This document shows, one piece after another, positions 44,656-52,962 of a DNA stretch of 64,000 bases. Position numbers and translations under genes: made by a program. Positions within the stretch are counted from its first letter, which is position 1. Each line of letters starts with the position of its first letter. The notes below the pieces were generated by a model, which worked only from the letters and a program-made list of their open reading frames with translations, made no database searches and had not been told where the DNA came from. Origin of the DNA: Sulfuritalea sp. (lineage in GTDB: Bacteria > Pseudomonadota > Gammaproteobacteria > Burkholderiales > Rhodocyclaceae). The stretch is from positions 930,001 to 994,000 of the forward strand of contig JADJVS010000014.1 in NCBI GenBank assembly GCA_016710465.1, given 5' to 3'.

Positions 44656-44674
44656 TCGCGCAACACTTGCGCGA
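44656..44674. promoter_or_regulatory. Palindromic operator next to the -35 box
   Basis: TCGCGCAA-CAC-TTGCGCGA is a perfect 8-3-8 inverted repeat ending one base before the TTGACA box. It could bind a dimeric regulator that controls the methyltransferase and possibly the two-component genes. Confidence 0.55.
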
Positions 44675-44764
44675 AACTCGCGTGCCTGTCTCCGCAAAGA
44701 CCATCCCCACCCCGGACCTTGTTGCGGAGTGGGGCGGGAATGCCGCGAGGTGCCGCCGCTACTG

Positions 44765-45178
44765 CTACTGGATGGTGATCCTGCGCGCTTGCGCGGCGGC
44801 TTTCTTGGGCAGGGCGAGCTCCAGAACGCCATCGGCATACTTGGCGGTAACCTGGGCTTCGTCGATTTCCTGCGCCAACTGGAAGCTGCGCGACACCTTG
44901 CCGAAATAGCGCTCGGTGCGCAACACGCGCTCGCCTTCCTTGACATCCTTTTCCTCGCGCCGCTCGGCCGAGATGGAAACCACCGGGCCGTCGACCGCGA
45001 CGTGGATGTCTTCCTTCTTCACGCCGGGAATCTCGGCATGCACCAGATAGCCGCCTTCCTGTTCCTTGACATCGATCTTGACCGCCGGGGCATCGGCCGG
45101 GCTGTCGAGTTCGACCGGACGGACGAAGAAGCCGCGGAACAAATCATCGAGTGGATCGCGTCGAATCAAGCCGTTCAT
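44765..45178 (-). CDS. Hsp20/alpha-crystallin small heat-shock protein
   Basis: The 137-residue protein begins MNGLIRRDPLDDLFRGFFVRP and has the alpha-crystallin domain (about 38-130) with IDVKEQEGGYLVHAEIPGVKKEDIHVAVDG, and ADGVLELALPKK near the end. The I-x-I tail is ITIQ. It is an ATP-independent holdase. AAAGGAGATT before ATG 45178 is a strong ribosome binding site. A sigma-32-like promoter lies upstream. Confidence 0.93.
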   Translation of the reverse strand: MNGLIRRDPLDDLFRGFFVRPVELDSPADAPAVKIDVKEQEGGYLVHAEIPGVKKEDIHVAVDGPVVSISAERREEKDVKEGERVLRTERYFGKVSRSFQLAQEIDEAQVTAKYADGVLELALPKKAAAQARRITIQ

Positions 45179-45235
45179 TTCAATCTCCTTTCATTCAATG
45201 TGTGACTTCGACCGGAGTGGAAGTCCCTTGACTGG

Positions 45236-45264
45236 AATGTAGGTGCGGCGAAGCGCTTTTCAAG
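45236..45264 (-). promoter_or_regulatory. Possible sigma-32 (RpoH) promoter for the Hsp20 gene
   Basis: CTTGAAA (45264-45258) matches the RpoH -35 consensus, followed after 14 bases by CCTACATT, a partial match to CCCCATNT. Its position 58-86 bases before the Hsp20 ATG supports heat-shock control. Confidence 0.5.
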
Positions 45265-45411
45265 TGCCCGCCCACTGCCCGGCCGACGGTCCTTCCTTCG
45301 GTCGCCACCGGCGGCGGTTCGCGCCCCGCTTCCGGCATTTCGTCGTATCGCGGCTGACGCGCGTCGGACGGACTCCTAGCATCGCTCCATTCCCACCCCA
45401 CGGAGTCCGAA

Positions 45412-45969
45412 ATGAAAGTCCTGCTATCCCGGGCCAAGGCCCTGTTCGTCGCCATCCTGCTGCTGAGCCCGGTCGTGTTTGCGCAAGCCTCTACCGATGC
45501 CGCCTTCACCGCCGCGCTGGCTCAGTTCAACCGCGCCCGCCAGGGGGATAGCGGCCAGATCGAGGCGGCGATTGCCGCGTTTCAGACCGTGCCGGCCAGC
45601 CCACTGCACCAGCCGCTCTACGCCGCCTACCTCGGCAGTGCGCAGGCCCTCAAGGGCAAGGCGGCATGGATGCCATGGAACAAGATGAAATTCACCGATC
45701 AGGGCCTGGACCAGATCGACCAGGCATTGGCAAGCCTGCGCCCAGAGCATGACCGCGCGCTGGTGCAGGGGGTACCGCTGGCTTTGACCATCCGACTGGT
45801 CGCGGCGGCCACCTTCGTCGCCGTTCCCGACGGTTTGTTCCACCGGCGCTCGGCCGGCAAGAGCCTGCTCGCCGAACTACGTCGCAACCCCTTGCTGGCG
45901 AGCACGCCCGAAGCCTTCCGCGCGGAGCTGGGGGCGCTCGAGACGCAACTCAAGGAGGCTGAAAAGTGA
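45412..45969 (+). CDS. Exported protein of unknown function, first gene of an ABC export operon
   Basis: The 185-residue protein has a signal peptide (MKVLLSRAKALFVAILLLSPVVFAQA) and an otherwise helical, alanine-rich mature part, with a possible TPR-like start (AAFTAALAQFNRARQG). I do not recognise a named family with confidence. CGGAG lies upstream of ATG. Its last four bases overlap the GTG of the ABC ATPase gene, so it is coupled to the transporter and may be a periplasmic accessory. Confidence 0.7.
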   Translation: MKVLLSRAKALFVAILLLSPVVFAQASTDAAFTAALAQFNRARQGDSGQIEAAIAAFQTVPASPLHQPLYAAYLGSAQALKGKAAWMPWNKMKFTDQGLDQIDQALASLRPEHDRALVQGVPLALTIRLVAAATFVAVPDGLFHRRSAGKSLLAELRRNPLLASTPEAFRAELGALETQLKEAEK

Positions 45970-46646
45970 GCATGGCACAAGCTACCGTCAGCCTCGGCGG
46001 CCTGCGCAAGAGCTACCGGGTCGGCGAGTCCAGCGTCGAGGCGCTGAAAGGCGTCAGCCTCGCGGTGGCGGCCGGGGAAATGGTGGCGCTGACGGGGCCC
46101 TCGGGCAGCGGCAAGAGCACGCTGTTGAACCTCTGCGGCCTGATCGACACGCCGGATGCCGGCAGCCGCGAACTCTGCGGCAAGGTCCTGGATGGTCTGG
46201 ACGAAATCCGCCTCACGCAGTTGCGCCGGGAAAAGGTCGGTTTCATTTTCCAGGGCTTCAACCTGGTGCCGGTGATGACGGCGTACGACAACGTCGAGTA
46301 TCCCTTGCTGCTGCTTGGGGTGGCCCTGGAGGAACGTCGGCGCCGCGTTGCCGAGGCCCTGCATCGGGTCGGGCTTGATGCGCTGGCCCGGCGCCTGCCG
46401 GATGCCCTGTCCGGCGGCCAGCGCCAGCGCGTGGCGATCGCGCGTGCCCTGATCAAGGCGCCGGCGCTGGTGATCGCCGACGAGCCGACGGCGAACCTCG
46501 ATTCGGCGACGGCGCGACAGATCGTGGACTTGTTGCACGAACTGGCGCGCGAACGAAGTGCCTCGGTGGTGGTCGCCACCCATGACGAGCGGATGAGCTC
46601 GCACTGTGATCGCGTGCTGCACCTGATCGACGGAGAACTGCAATGA
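45966..46646 (+). CDS. ABC transporter ATP-binding protein (LolD/MacB type)
   Basis: The 226-residue protein starts at GTG and has Walker A GPSGSGKST, the Q-loop in FIFQGFNLVPVMTAYDNVEYPL, signature LSGGQRQRVAIARAL and Walker B LVIADEPTANLDS. This places it in the LolD/MacB/FtsE group that energises FtsX-fold permeases from the cytoplasmic side. It partners with the permease whose ATG overlaps its stop. Confidence 0.93.
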   Translation: MSMAQATVSLGGLRKSYRVGESSVEALKGVSLAVAAGEMVALTGPSGSGKSTLLNLCGLIDTPDAGSRELCGKVLDGLDEIRLTQLRREKVGFIFQGFNLVPVMTAYDNVEYPLLLLGVALEERRRRVAEALHRVGLDALARRLPDALSGGQRQRVAIARALIKAPALVIADEPTANLDSATARQIVDLLHELARERSASVVVATHDERMSSHCDRVLHLIDGELQ

Positions 46647-47854
46647 AATGGCTGATCTTTGCCTGGAAGAATGTCATGCGCAACCGCCGGCGGTCGCTTA
46701 CCGCCATGCTGATCACCGCCTTCGGCAGCGCCGCCGTGCTGGCGAGCGGCGGCTTTGCATTGTTTACCTATGAGTCGCTGGAGGAAATGACGGCGCGCGA
46801 CACGGGCCACGTCGTGGTCGCCCACGCCCGTGGTTTCGAGGGTGACGAGGACGTGCCGCTGCAGCACGGCCTGGCCGATGCGACGGCGCTGGCGGCGCGG
46901 TTCGCCGCGTTGCCCGGGGTACGCGCCGTGGCGCCGCGGGTGCAGTTCTCCGGCCTGATCTCGAACGGCGACAAGTCGGCGGTGTTTGTCGGCAGTGGCG
47001 TGGTTCCGGAGATCGATTTCCGCCTGCGCGGGCCGCAGATGAGCTTTCTTGCCGGGCAGCCGCCGGCGAGCAAGGCGCCGGCCCCGGAGGTGGTGATCGG
47101 CAACGAACTGGCCAGGTTGATGAAGGCCAAGGTCGGCACCTTGCTGACCTTGCTGGCGACGACCACCGAGGGCAACCTGAACGCGGTGGATGTCATCGTC
47201 AGCGGAATTGCCAGCGTCGGTGTGCCGGAAATCGACAAGCGCCTGGTACTGGCCGACCTGGCCTCGGTACAAAAGCTTTTGCTCAGCGACAAGGTCGGCA
47301 CGCTTTCGATCTACCTCAAGGAAACCGCCGACACCGAGCTTGTCGCGGGCCGCGTCCGCGAATCGCAGCCAGGGCTGACGGTGAAGACCTGGCGCGACCT
47401 CGCGGTGTTCTACCAGGCGGTGCGGGCACTCTACAACCGCATTTTCGGCATCCTCGGCGTGATCATGATCTGCATCGTGCTCTTCGCCATGGTCAATACG
47501 CTGGGCATGGCGGTGGTCGAGCGCACCCGCGAGATCGGCACCTTGCGCGCCATCGGCACCCTGCCCGGCGAGATCGTGCGCAACTTCGTTTTCGAAGGCA
47601 TGGCGATTGGCGCTGCCGGTGCCGTGGCCGGCATGCTGCTGGCCGGCGCGGCCACGGTGGCGCTGCTGTTTGCGGGAGCCGAGATGCCGCCGCCGCCGGG
47701 ACGTTCGGTCGGCTATCCGCTGTTGCTCAGCTTTTCACCCACACTGTATGGCGCCGTCACCCTGATGGTGATCGCCCTGGCCGCCGGCGCGGCCTGGCTG
47801 GTCAGCCGCCGCGCCGCCAACAAACCCGTCACGGAGGCATTGGCCCATGTTTGA
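46643..47854 (+). CDS. FtsX-domain ABC permease (LolE/MacB type)
   Basis: The 403-residue protein has TM1 (NRRRSLTAMLITAFGSAAVLA), a periplasmic MacB-PCD-like domain (about residues 45-250) and three C-terminal helices (about 270-395), including MVNTLGMAVVERTREIGTLRAIGT, the FtsX signature. Such permeases move lipoproteins or peptides mechanically from the inner membrane. The full set of neighbours (LolA-like and outer-membrane proteins) supports envelope export. Confidence 0.92.
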   Translation: MKWLIFAWKNVMRNRRRSLTAMLITAFGSAAVLASGGFALFTYESLEEMTARDTGHVVVAHARGFEGDEDVPLQHGLADATALAARFAALPGVRAVAPRVQFSGLISNGDKSAVFVGSGVVPEIDFRLRGPQMSFLAGQPPASKAPAPEVVIGNELARLMKAKVGTLLTLLATTTEGNLNAVDVIVSGIASVGVPEIDKRLVLADLASVQKLLLSDKVGTLSIYLKETADTELVAGRVRESQPGLTVKTWRDLAVFYQAVRALYNRIFGILGVIMICIVLFAMVNTLGMAVVERTREIGTLRAIGTLPGEIVRNFVFEGMAIGAAGAVAGMLLAGAATVALLFAGAEMPPPPGRSVGYPLLLSFSPTLYGAVTLMVIALAAGAAWLVSRRAANKPVTEALAHV

Positions 47855-48587
47855 TCGAATCGCAATGCTGGCACTGCTTTCCTTAAGCCTCGGCGCAATG
47901 GCTGCCGACGAGGGCAAGGTCAAGGCGCTGCTGAAACAGGCTGATGATTTCCGCCTGGCCATCGCCTCCGGGCGCGTCGAAACCGAGGTGCGCTCGTTCA
48001 AGGGCGACGCGCTGGACAAGACGCGGCTGTATGCCGTCTATCTCAAGCCGGGCCGTCGCTCGCTGGTGCTGTTCCGTACCGCCAGCGAGCGCGGCCAGAA
48101 GATGCTGATGCTGGGCGACGACTACTGGCTGATGATGCCTTCCAGCCAGCGCCCGCTGCGCATCACGGCGATGCAGAAACTGCTGGGCGAGGCCTCGACC
48201 GGCGACATCGCGACCATGACCTGGAGCGACGACTATGACGGCGCCGTGAGCGGCGAGGACGTCATCGACGGCCTGCCCTGCCTCAAGCTCGACCTGCTCG
48301 GCCAGCGCAAGGGCGTCAGCTATCCGCGCATCGTGCTCTACCTGGCGAAGAAGGATCGGCACCCGGTGCAGGCCGAGTTGTACGTGGCCTCCGACAAGCT
48401 GGCCAAGCTGGCGCGCTTTAGTATGGGTGAGATCGACGGTCGCCGCCAGGTGACGGTGATGACCCTGATTGATCACCTTCAAAAGGAGCGTTCGACCGAA
48501 GTGCACTACCTGTCGCGCACCGGCAAGACACTTTCCGACGACTACTTCAACCCGGCCTTCCTGGTGCGCGCGGACCTGACGCAATGA
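47847..48587 (+). CDS. LolA-like outer-membrane lipoprotein-sorting protein
   Basis: The 246-residue exported protein (signal MFDRIAMLALLSLSLGAMA) shows the LolA/LolB-like beta fold pattern: LYAVYLKPGRRSLVLFRTASERGQKMLMLGDDYWLMMPSSQRPLRI and YPRIVLYLAKKDRHPVQAELYV. It matches the YP_-type lipoprotein-sorting family (COG2834-like) rather than canonical LolA. It likely carries a lipid-modified or hydrophobic substrate through the periplasm. The ATG overlaps the permease stop by eight bases. Confidence 0.82.
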   Translation: MFDRIAMLALLSLSLGAMAADEGKVKALLKQADDFRLAIASGRVETEVRSFKGDALDKTRLYAVYLKPGRRSLVLFRTASERGQKMLMLGDDYWLMMPSSQRPLRITAMQKLLGEASTGDIATMTWSDDYDGAVSGEDVIDGLPCLKLDLLGQRKGVSYPRIVLYLAKKDRHPVQAELYVASDKLAKLARFSMGEIDGRRQVTVMTLIDHLQKERSTEVHYLSRTGKTLSDDYFNPAFLVRADLTQ

Positions 48588-49873
48588 GGCTTTCGCTGCC
48601 CGGATTGCCGTACCGTCAGCGCCGACTCCTGGGTTCCGTAGCGGCGCTGCTGGCAGGCGGGGCGTCCTGGTCCGCCATGGCGGCGGACGATATGCCTGCC
48701 GAGTTCGGCTGGACGACGCGCGTGGTCGCCGAGGGGCGCGAGGCGAAGCGCGACAGCCCCTTTGCCGCCGGCTTGCCCCTGACCGGCTTCGGGCGTGACC
48801 GTTATCGCATCGAACAGGAGTTGCGCGGCCGCGCCGGGCCGGTCTCGCTGTTGCTGACCGCGACGGAGTCGGGCCAGGAAGGGAGCAAGCCAACCGGTCG
48901 TTTCCTCGCCCACGAGGCCTACGCCGACCTCGTCATCGGCGGCGAGCGCATTTCCGTCGGCAAGAAGCAGCTTTCCGGCGACGTGGCCTACGGCTTCCGC
49001 CCGATCGACGTGCTGCAGCGGGAGAGCCGGCTGCAATTGGCACCGCCGCCGCTGGAGGGCATCCCGATGCTGAGCTGGGACAACTTCTCCAGCCAGGGTG
49101 CGTGGTCACTGGTGCTTGCCAATCCGGGCCACGGTCGGCGCGGCGAGGCGCGTGATGACGGCTCGATCGCGCTGAGGCTGTATCGCCGGGAAGGTAGCGC
49201 CGACCTGCACGGCGTGCTCAGGCACTCGGGGCGCCTGGGCATGGAGTTTGGCGGCGCCGTTTCCGCGGTACCCGGCGAGGCGCTGGAACTGCACGCCTCG
49301 CTGCTGCAACAGACGCGTGGCGAGCGGCGAGTGCCTGCGGCGGACGGGGCCGGCACCGCGCAATTGCTGAATGCGGACGCCGCGTTACTTACCGAAGGGA
49401 TCGCCAACCCGCGCAAGGCGCTGATTGGCGGCACCTGGACCACGGCCGATGGCTATTCCATGCTTGGCGAAGTCTGGTGGGATGGCACGGCGCCCGCTGC
49501 CGCGGATTGGCAGCGCCTGCGGCGTCAGGCCCGGCAGCGCGCGGCGCTGCTGGGTTTGCCCGGCGTACCGGCAGCCGCCGTGGCCGGCGCCACGGCGGCG
49601 TCGCTGCGGATCTTCGACCAGGGCAACCTGGCGCGGCGCGGCGCCCTGGCGCGCCTGGCCTGGAGCGATTCGGCCAGCGGCTGGTCGGCCTCGCTGGACC
49701 TGCTTGGCTCGCTGGATGATGGCGGACGGATCGTGACGGCGGCGGTGGCCTGGCAGGGCGAGCGGCTGCGCGTCGACGCGGGCCTGCGGCGCCATGGCGG
49801 TCCCGGCGATTCCGCCTTTGGCCTGCTGCCGGATCGGGCGGCGGCTTTCGTGGGGCTCAGCCTGGCCTATTGA
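48584..49873 (+). CDS. Putative outer-membrane beta-barrel protein
   Basis: The 429-residue protein has a signal-like N-terminus (LLGSVAALLAGGASWSAMA) and many alternating hydrophobic strands, and ends in FVGLSLAY. A C-terminal aromatic residue is the usual BAM recognition signal. I do not recognise a family name; DUF/alginate-export-like barrels are possible. As the last gene of the coupled ABC-LolA operon it is the likely outer-membrane acceptor. It contains a motif copy near its start and converges with nudB with a seven-base overlap. Confidence 0.65.
   Translation: MRLSLPGLPYRQRRLLGSVAALLAGGASWSAMAADDMPAEFGWTTRVVAEGREAKRDSPFAAGLPLTGFGRDRYRIEQELRGRAGPVSLLLTATESGQEGSKPTGRFLAHEAYADLVIGGERISVGKKQLSGDVAYGFRPIDVLQRESRLQLAPPPLEGIPMLSWDNFSSQGAWSLVLANPGHGRRGEARDDGSIALRLYRREGSADLHGVLRHSGRLGMEFGGAVSAVPGEALELHASLLQQTRGERRVPAADGAGTAQLLNADAALLTEGIANPRKALIGGTWTTADGYSMLGEVWWDGTAPAAADWQRLRRQARQRAALLGLPGVPAAAVAGATAASLRIFDQGNLARRGALARLAWSDSASGWSASLDLLGSLDDGGRIVTAAVAWQGERLRVDAGLRRHGGPGDSAFGLLPDRAAAFVGLSLAY
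48607..48630 (-). repeat. Dispersed hairpin motif, copy 9
   Basis: The minus strand reads GGAGTCGGCGCTGACGGTAC followed by GGCAATC, a near match to the xerD copy. It lies in the signal-peptide coding region of the outer-membrane protein gene. Confidence 0.5.
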
Positions 49874-50319
49874 GCGCGCGGCGAAACGCGCAGCGGCAAG
49901 GCGAAAATGGCGTCGCGGTTGGTCCAGGAAAAGCAGGCCGCGGCGGCGGCGCGCCAGGGCAGCCAGCGCGCGGCGAGATGCTCTTCGGGCGCAAGGCGCA
50001 CCGGAGTCGGCGCGGCGACGCAGAGGCTGAACACGTGTTCGGTATTGTGGGTCACGCCGGGGGCATAGCGATGCCGCCATTCGGCAAATATCTCGAAGCG
50101 GTTGCTTTGCTTCCAGTCGACCAGGCTCGCTGCTGCCGTCTCGATGCCGGTTTCTTCACGGACTTCCCGGCAGGCGGTGTCGCGAAGGCATTCGCCCATT
50201 TCCTGGCTGCCGGTGACCGACTGCCAATAGCCCGGGTGAAGGGCGCGTTCCAGAAGCAGGACCTCAAGCGACGGGGTGTGGATCACGACCAGCACCGAGA
50301 CTGGAGCCTTGTACTCCAC
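49867..50319 (-). CDS. nudB: Dihydroneopterin triphosphate diphosphatase (Nudix)
   Basis: From GTG 50319 (AAAGG two bases upstream) the product is 150 residues. The Nudix box is GSQEMGECLRDTACREVREETGI (about 37-59) and SNRFEIFAEWRHRYAPGVTHNTEHVFSL follows, which is typical of NudB. It removes pyrophosphate from dihydroneopterin triphosphate in folate synthesis. In related genomes nudB follows aspS; here a barstar/RNase pair lies between them. The GTG lies eight bases after the barstar stop. Confidence 0.9.
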   Translation of the reverse strand: MEYKAPVSVLVVIHTPSLEVLLLERALHPGYWQSVTGSQEMGECLRDTACREVREETGIETAAASLVDWKQSNRFEIFAEWRHRYAPGVTHNTEHVFSLCVAAPTPVRLAPEEHLAARWLPWRAAAAACFSWTNRDAIFALPLRVSPRAQ

Positions 50320-50326
50320 GACCTTT

Positions 50327-50779
50327 CTAACCGGGCTGCACCACGGTCGGCAGCCAGGCGATGCCATCGGCCTGCATGTCCACCAGGCACCAGAAGGGCA
50401 CGCCATCCTCGCGCCAGGTTTCGGCGGCGTCCTGGAACACGCGCATCAGCTTGACGAAGTCCTCTTCGGCGCGGCCATGTATGCCGTCGCAATGATCGAG
50501 GATGATGACGTAGCCCGGCGCCGGCAACCAGCCCATGTCGAGCAGGCAGTCGGCAAGCGCATCCCAGTTGTGGCCGAACCATTCCGGGAAGCGCAGCGAC
50601 TTGCCGATGGCCGTCAGCATCTGCTCCTTGCCGCGCGCGGGGGCGAGGTCGACGCGCAATATCAGGCAGTCCGCCGCCTGGGCGCCGGCGAGCAAATCGT
50701 CTATCGGGCCGTGCGGCAGGTGATGCACGCCCGCGGCGGCGGCATCGGCAAACAGGGCTTGGTAGTGGGAAACCGTCAT
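50327..50779 (-). CDS. Barstar-family RNase inhibitor
   Basis: The 150-residue protein has the barstar fold pattern: LILRVDLAPARGKEQMLTAIGKSLRFPEWFGHNWDALADCLLDMGW (about residues 39-84), including the conserved W-F-G-x-N-W-D-A-L, then YVIILDHCDGI. It is about 60 residues longer than barstar. It overlaps the stop of the secreted RNase gene by four bases, so it should protect the cytoplasm from unexported enzyme. Confidence 0.9.
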   Translation of the reverse strand: MTVSHYQALFADAAAAGVHHLPHGPIDDLLAGAQAADCLILRVDLAPARGKEQMLTAIGKSLRFPEWFGHNWDALADCLLDMGWLPAPGYVIILDHCDGIHGRAEEDFVKLMRVFQDAAETWREDGVPFWCLVDMQADGIAWLPTVVQPG

Positions 50780-51120
50780 CGCGTGACCTTTTGGAAGCTA
50801 CGGTAGTGGTCGGGCGTGTAATAAAAGACCACGGGCGGTGATCCGCCGGCGACGATGCGCCGCGCGCCGCGATCGCGGCTGCCCGGCGTGGGCACGGTAA
50901 ATTCGCGGTAGTAACCCCGAGGCTGGTCGGGCAGGCGAGCTTCGCGGTTCTGGAAGACGATGCCGTCACGGCGGTAGGGAAAGGGGCCGCCGGCATCGAT
51001 CAGGCGCAAGGTTTCCCGCGCTTCGGCGGGGAGCCGGGAAGGGGATATGCCGCTTAGGTCACGAGCCTGGGCGCCGCCGAACAGCGTCGCGCCAAGCAAG
51101 GCGATCAGCAGGCGGCGCAT
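50776..51120 (-). CDS. Secreted guanyl-specific ribonuclease (N1/T1-barnase family)
   Basis: The 114-residue protein has a signal peptide (MRRLLIALLGATLFGGAQA) and the barnase-type core LIDAGGPFPYRRDGIVFQNRE, YYREFTV (general base Glu73), RGARRIV (Arg87) and YYTPDHYRSF (general acid His105). All catalytic residues are present, so activity is expected: cleavage of RNA after G. The mature enzyme is about 95 residues. It precedes its barstar inhibitor and follows aspS by five bases, so all three are probably co-transcribed. Confidence 0.9.
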   Translation of the reverse strand: MRRLLIALLGATLFGGAQARDLSGISPSRLPAEARETLRLIDAGGPFPYRRDGIVFQNREARLPDQPRGYYREFTVPTPGSRDRGARRIVAGGSPPVVFYYTPDHYRSFQKVTR

Positions 51121-51125
51121 CTGCT

Positions 51126-52925
51126 TCAGCCCTTCCCCACCTCGACCTGGGTCTCGACCTTCTGCCGCAGGCGGATGTGCAGTTCGCGCAACTGCTTTTC
51201 ATCGACATCCGAAGGCGCATCGGTCAGCAGACACTGCGCGCGCTGGGTCTTGGGGAAGGCGATCACGTCACGGATGGATTCGGCGCCGGCCATCATGGTG
51301 ACGATGCGATCGAGCCCGAAGGCCAGGCCGCCGTGCGGCGGAGCGCCGTACTTGAGGGCGTCGAGCAGGAAGCCGAACTTGGCCTGCTGTTCGTCGGGGC
51401 CGATGCCAAGGGCCTGGAAGACCTTTTCCTGCACCTCGGCACGATGGATACGCACCGAGCCGCCGCCCATCTCCCAGCCGTTCAGCGCCAGGTCGTAGGC
51501 CTTGGCCAGGCACTTGCCGGGATCGGTGGCCATCAGGACCTCGTGGCCGTCCTTGGGGCTGGTGAAGGGATGGTGGCAGGCCGACCAGCGCTTGTTTTCC
51601 TCGTCGTATTCGAACATAGGGAAATCGACCACCCACAGCGGCTCCCAGGCCTTGCCGTTGACGTAGCCCTTTTCGTGGCCGATCTTGCTGCGCAGTGCCC
51701 CCAGCGCATCATTGACCACCTTGGTCTTGTCGGCGCCGAAGAAGATCAGGTCGCCGGACTGGGCGCCGGTGCGCGCGATGATGGTCTTCAGCGCGGCCTC
51801 GTGCAGGTTCTTGACGATGGGCGACTGCAGGCCTTCCTCGTTCAACTTCGATACATCGTTGACCTTGATGTAGGCCAGGCCACGGGCGCCATAGATCTTG
51901 ACGAACTCCGTATAGCCATCGATCTCGCCGCGGGTCAGGGTGGCGCCACCGGGGATGCGCAGCGCGGCGACACGTCCGCCGGACGTGGCCGGACCGCTGA
52001 ACACCTTGAAGGCGACATCGGCTACGGCATCGGTGATCTCGGTCAGTTCCAGCGTTACGCGCAGGTCGGGCTTGTCCGAGCCGTAGCGGCCCATGGCCTC
52101 GGCGTATGTCATGCGCGGGAAGGGATTGGGCAGATCGACGCCCAGCGCGGTATTGAACACGCTGCGGATCATTTCCTCCATCAGCGAGGTGATCTGCTCT
52201 TCGGTGAGGAAGGAGGTCTCGATATCGACCTGGGTGAATTCCGGCTGGCGGTCGGCGCGCAGGTCCTCGTCGCGGAAGCACTTGGTGATCTGGTAGTAGC
52301 GGTCGAAGCCGGCCACCATCAGCAACTGCTTGAAGAGTTGCGGCGACTGCGGCAGGGCGAAGAACTGCCCCGGATGGACGCGCGAGGGCACCAGGTAGTC
52401 GCGAGCGCCTTCCGGCGTGCTCTTGGTCAGCATCGGCGTTTCGATGTCAATGAAGCCCTTGTCGTCGAGGAAGCGGCGGAAGGCCATCGCCACCTTGTAG
52501 CGCAGCATCAGGTTCTTCTGCATCTGCGGCCGGCGCAGGTCGATCACGCGATGGGTCAGGCGCACGTTCTCGGAGAGGTTGTCCTCGTCGAGCTGGAAGG
52601 GCGGCGTCACGGCGGCGTTGAGCACTTCCAGTTCATGGCAGAGGATCTCGATTTCGCCAGAGGCCAGGTTGGCGTTTTCGGTGCCGGCGGGACGGCGGCG
52701 CACCTTGCCGGTAACCTTCAGCACGTATTCATTGCGCACGTCCTCGGCCACCTTGAACATTTCCGGACGATCCGGATCACAGACCACCTGGGCCAGGCCC
52801 TCGCGGTCACGCAGGTCGATGAAGATCACGCCGCCGTGGTCGCGACGACGATGGCTCCAGCCGCAAAGGGTGACGATCTGGTCGACATGGGAGGCATTCA
52901 CCTCGCCGCAGTAGTGAGTACGCAT
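51126..52925 (-). CDS. aspS: Aspartyl-tRNA synthetase
   Basis: The 599-residue class II synthetase has the N-terminal OB fold (about 15-105; VTLCGWSHRRRDHGGVIFIDLRDR), motif 2 FRDEDLRADRQPEFTQVDIE (about 217-236), a GAD insertion and motif 3 GLAFGLDRIV near residue 530. Its length and bacterial insertion fit AspRS; whether it is the discriminating or non-discriminating form cannot be read here. It belongs to the FmdB-DUF502-aspS block. Confidence 0.96.
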   Translation of the reverse strand: MRTHYCGEVNASHVDQIVTLCGWSHRRRDHGGVIFIDLRDREGLAQVVCDPDRPEMFKVAEDVRNEYVLKVTGKVRRRPAGTENANLASGEIEILCHELEVLNAAVTPPFQLDEDNLSENVRLTHRVIDLRRPQMQKNLMLRYKVAMAFRRFLDDKGFIDIETPMLTKSTPEGARDYLVPSRVHPGQFFALPQSPQLFKQLLMVAGFDRYYQITKCFRDEDLRADRQPEFTQVDIETSFLTEEQITSLMEEMIRSVFNTALGVDLPNPFPRMTYAEAMGRYGSDKPDLRVTLELTEITDAVADVAFKVFSGPATSGGRVAALRIPGGATLTRGEIDGYTEFVKIYGARGLAYIKVNDVSKLNEEGLQSPIVKNLHEAALKTIIARTGAQSGDLIFFGADKTKVVNDALGALRSKIGHEKGYVNGKAWEPLWVVDFPMFEYDEENKRWSACHHPFTSPKDGHEVLMATDPGKCLAKAYDLALNGWEMGGGSVRIHRAEVQEKVFQALGIGPDEQQAKFGFLLDALKYGAPPHGGLAFGLDRIVTMMAGAESIRDVIAFPKTQRAQCLLTDAPSDVDEKQLRELHIRLRQKVETQVEVGKG

Positions 52926-52962
52926 AGGAGTTCCGGATGGTTGTTTGCCCTTCGCGGGGGCC

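Noticed and set aside
50001..50025. GGAGTCGGCGCGGCGACGC in nudB as another dispersed motif copy
   Set aside because: It needs two deletions to align, and the encoded residues fit NudB conservation.
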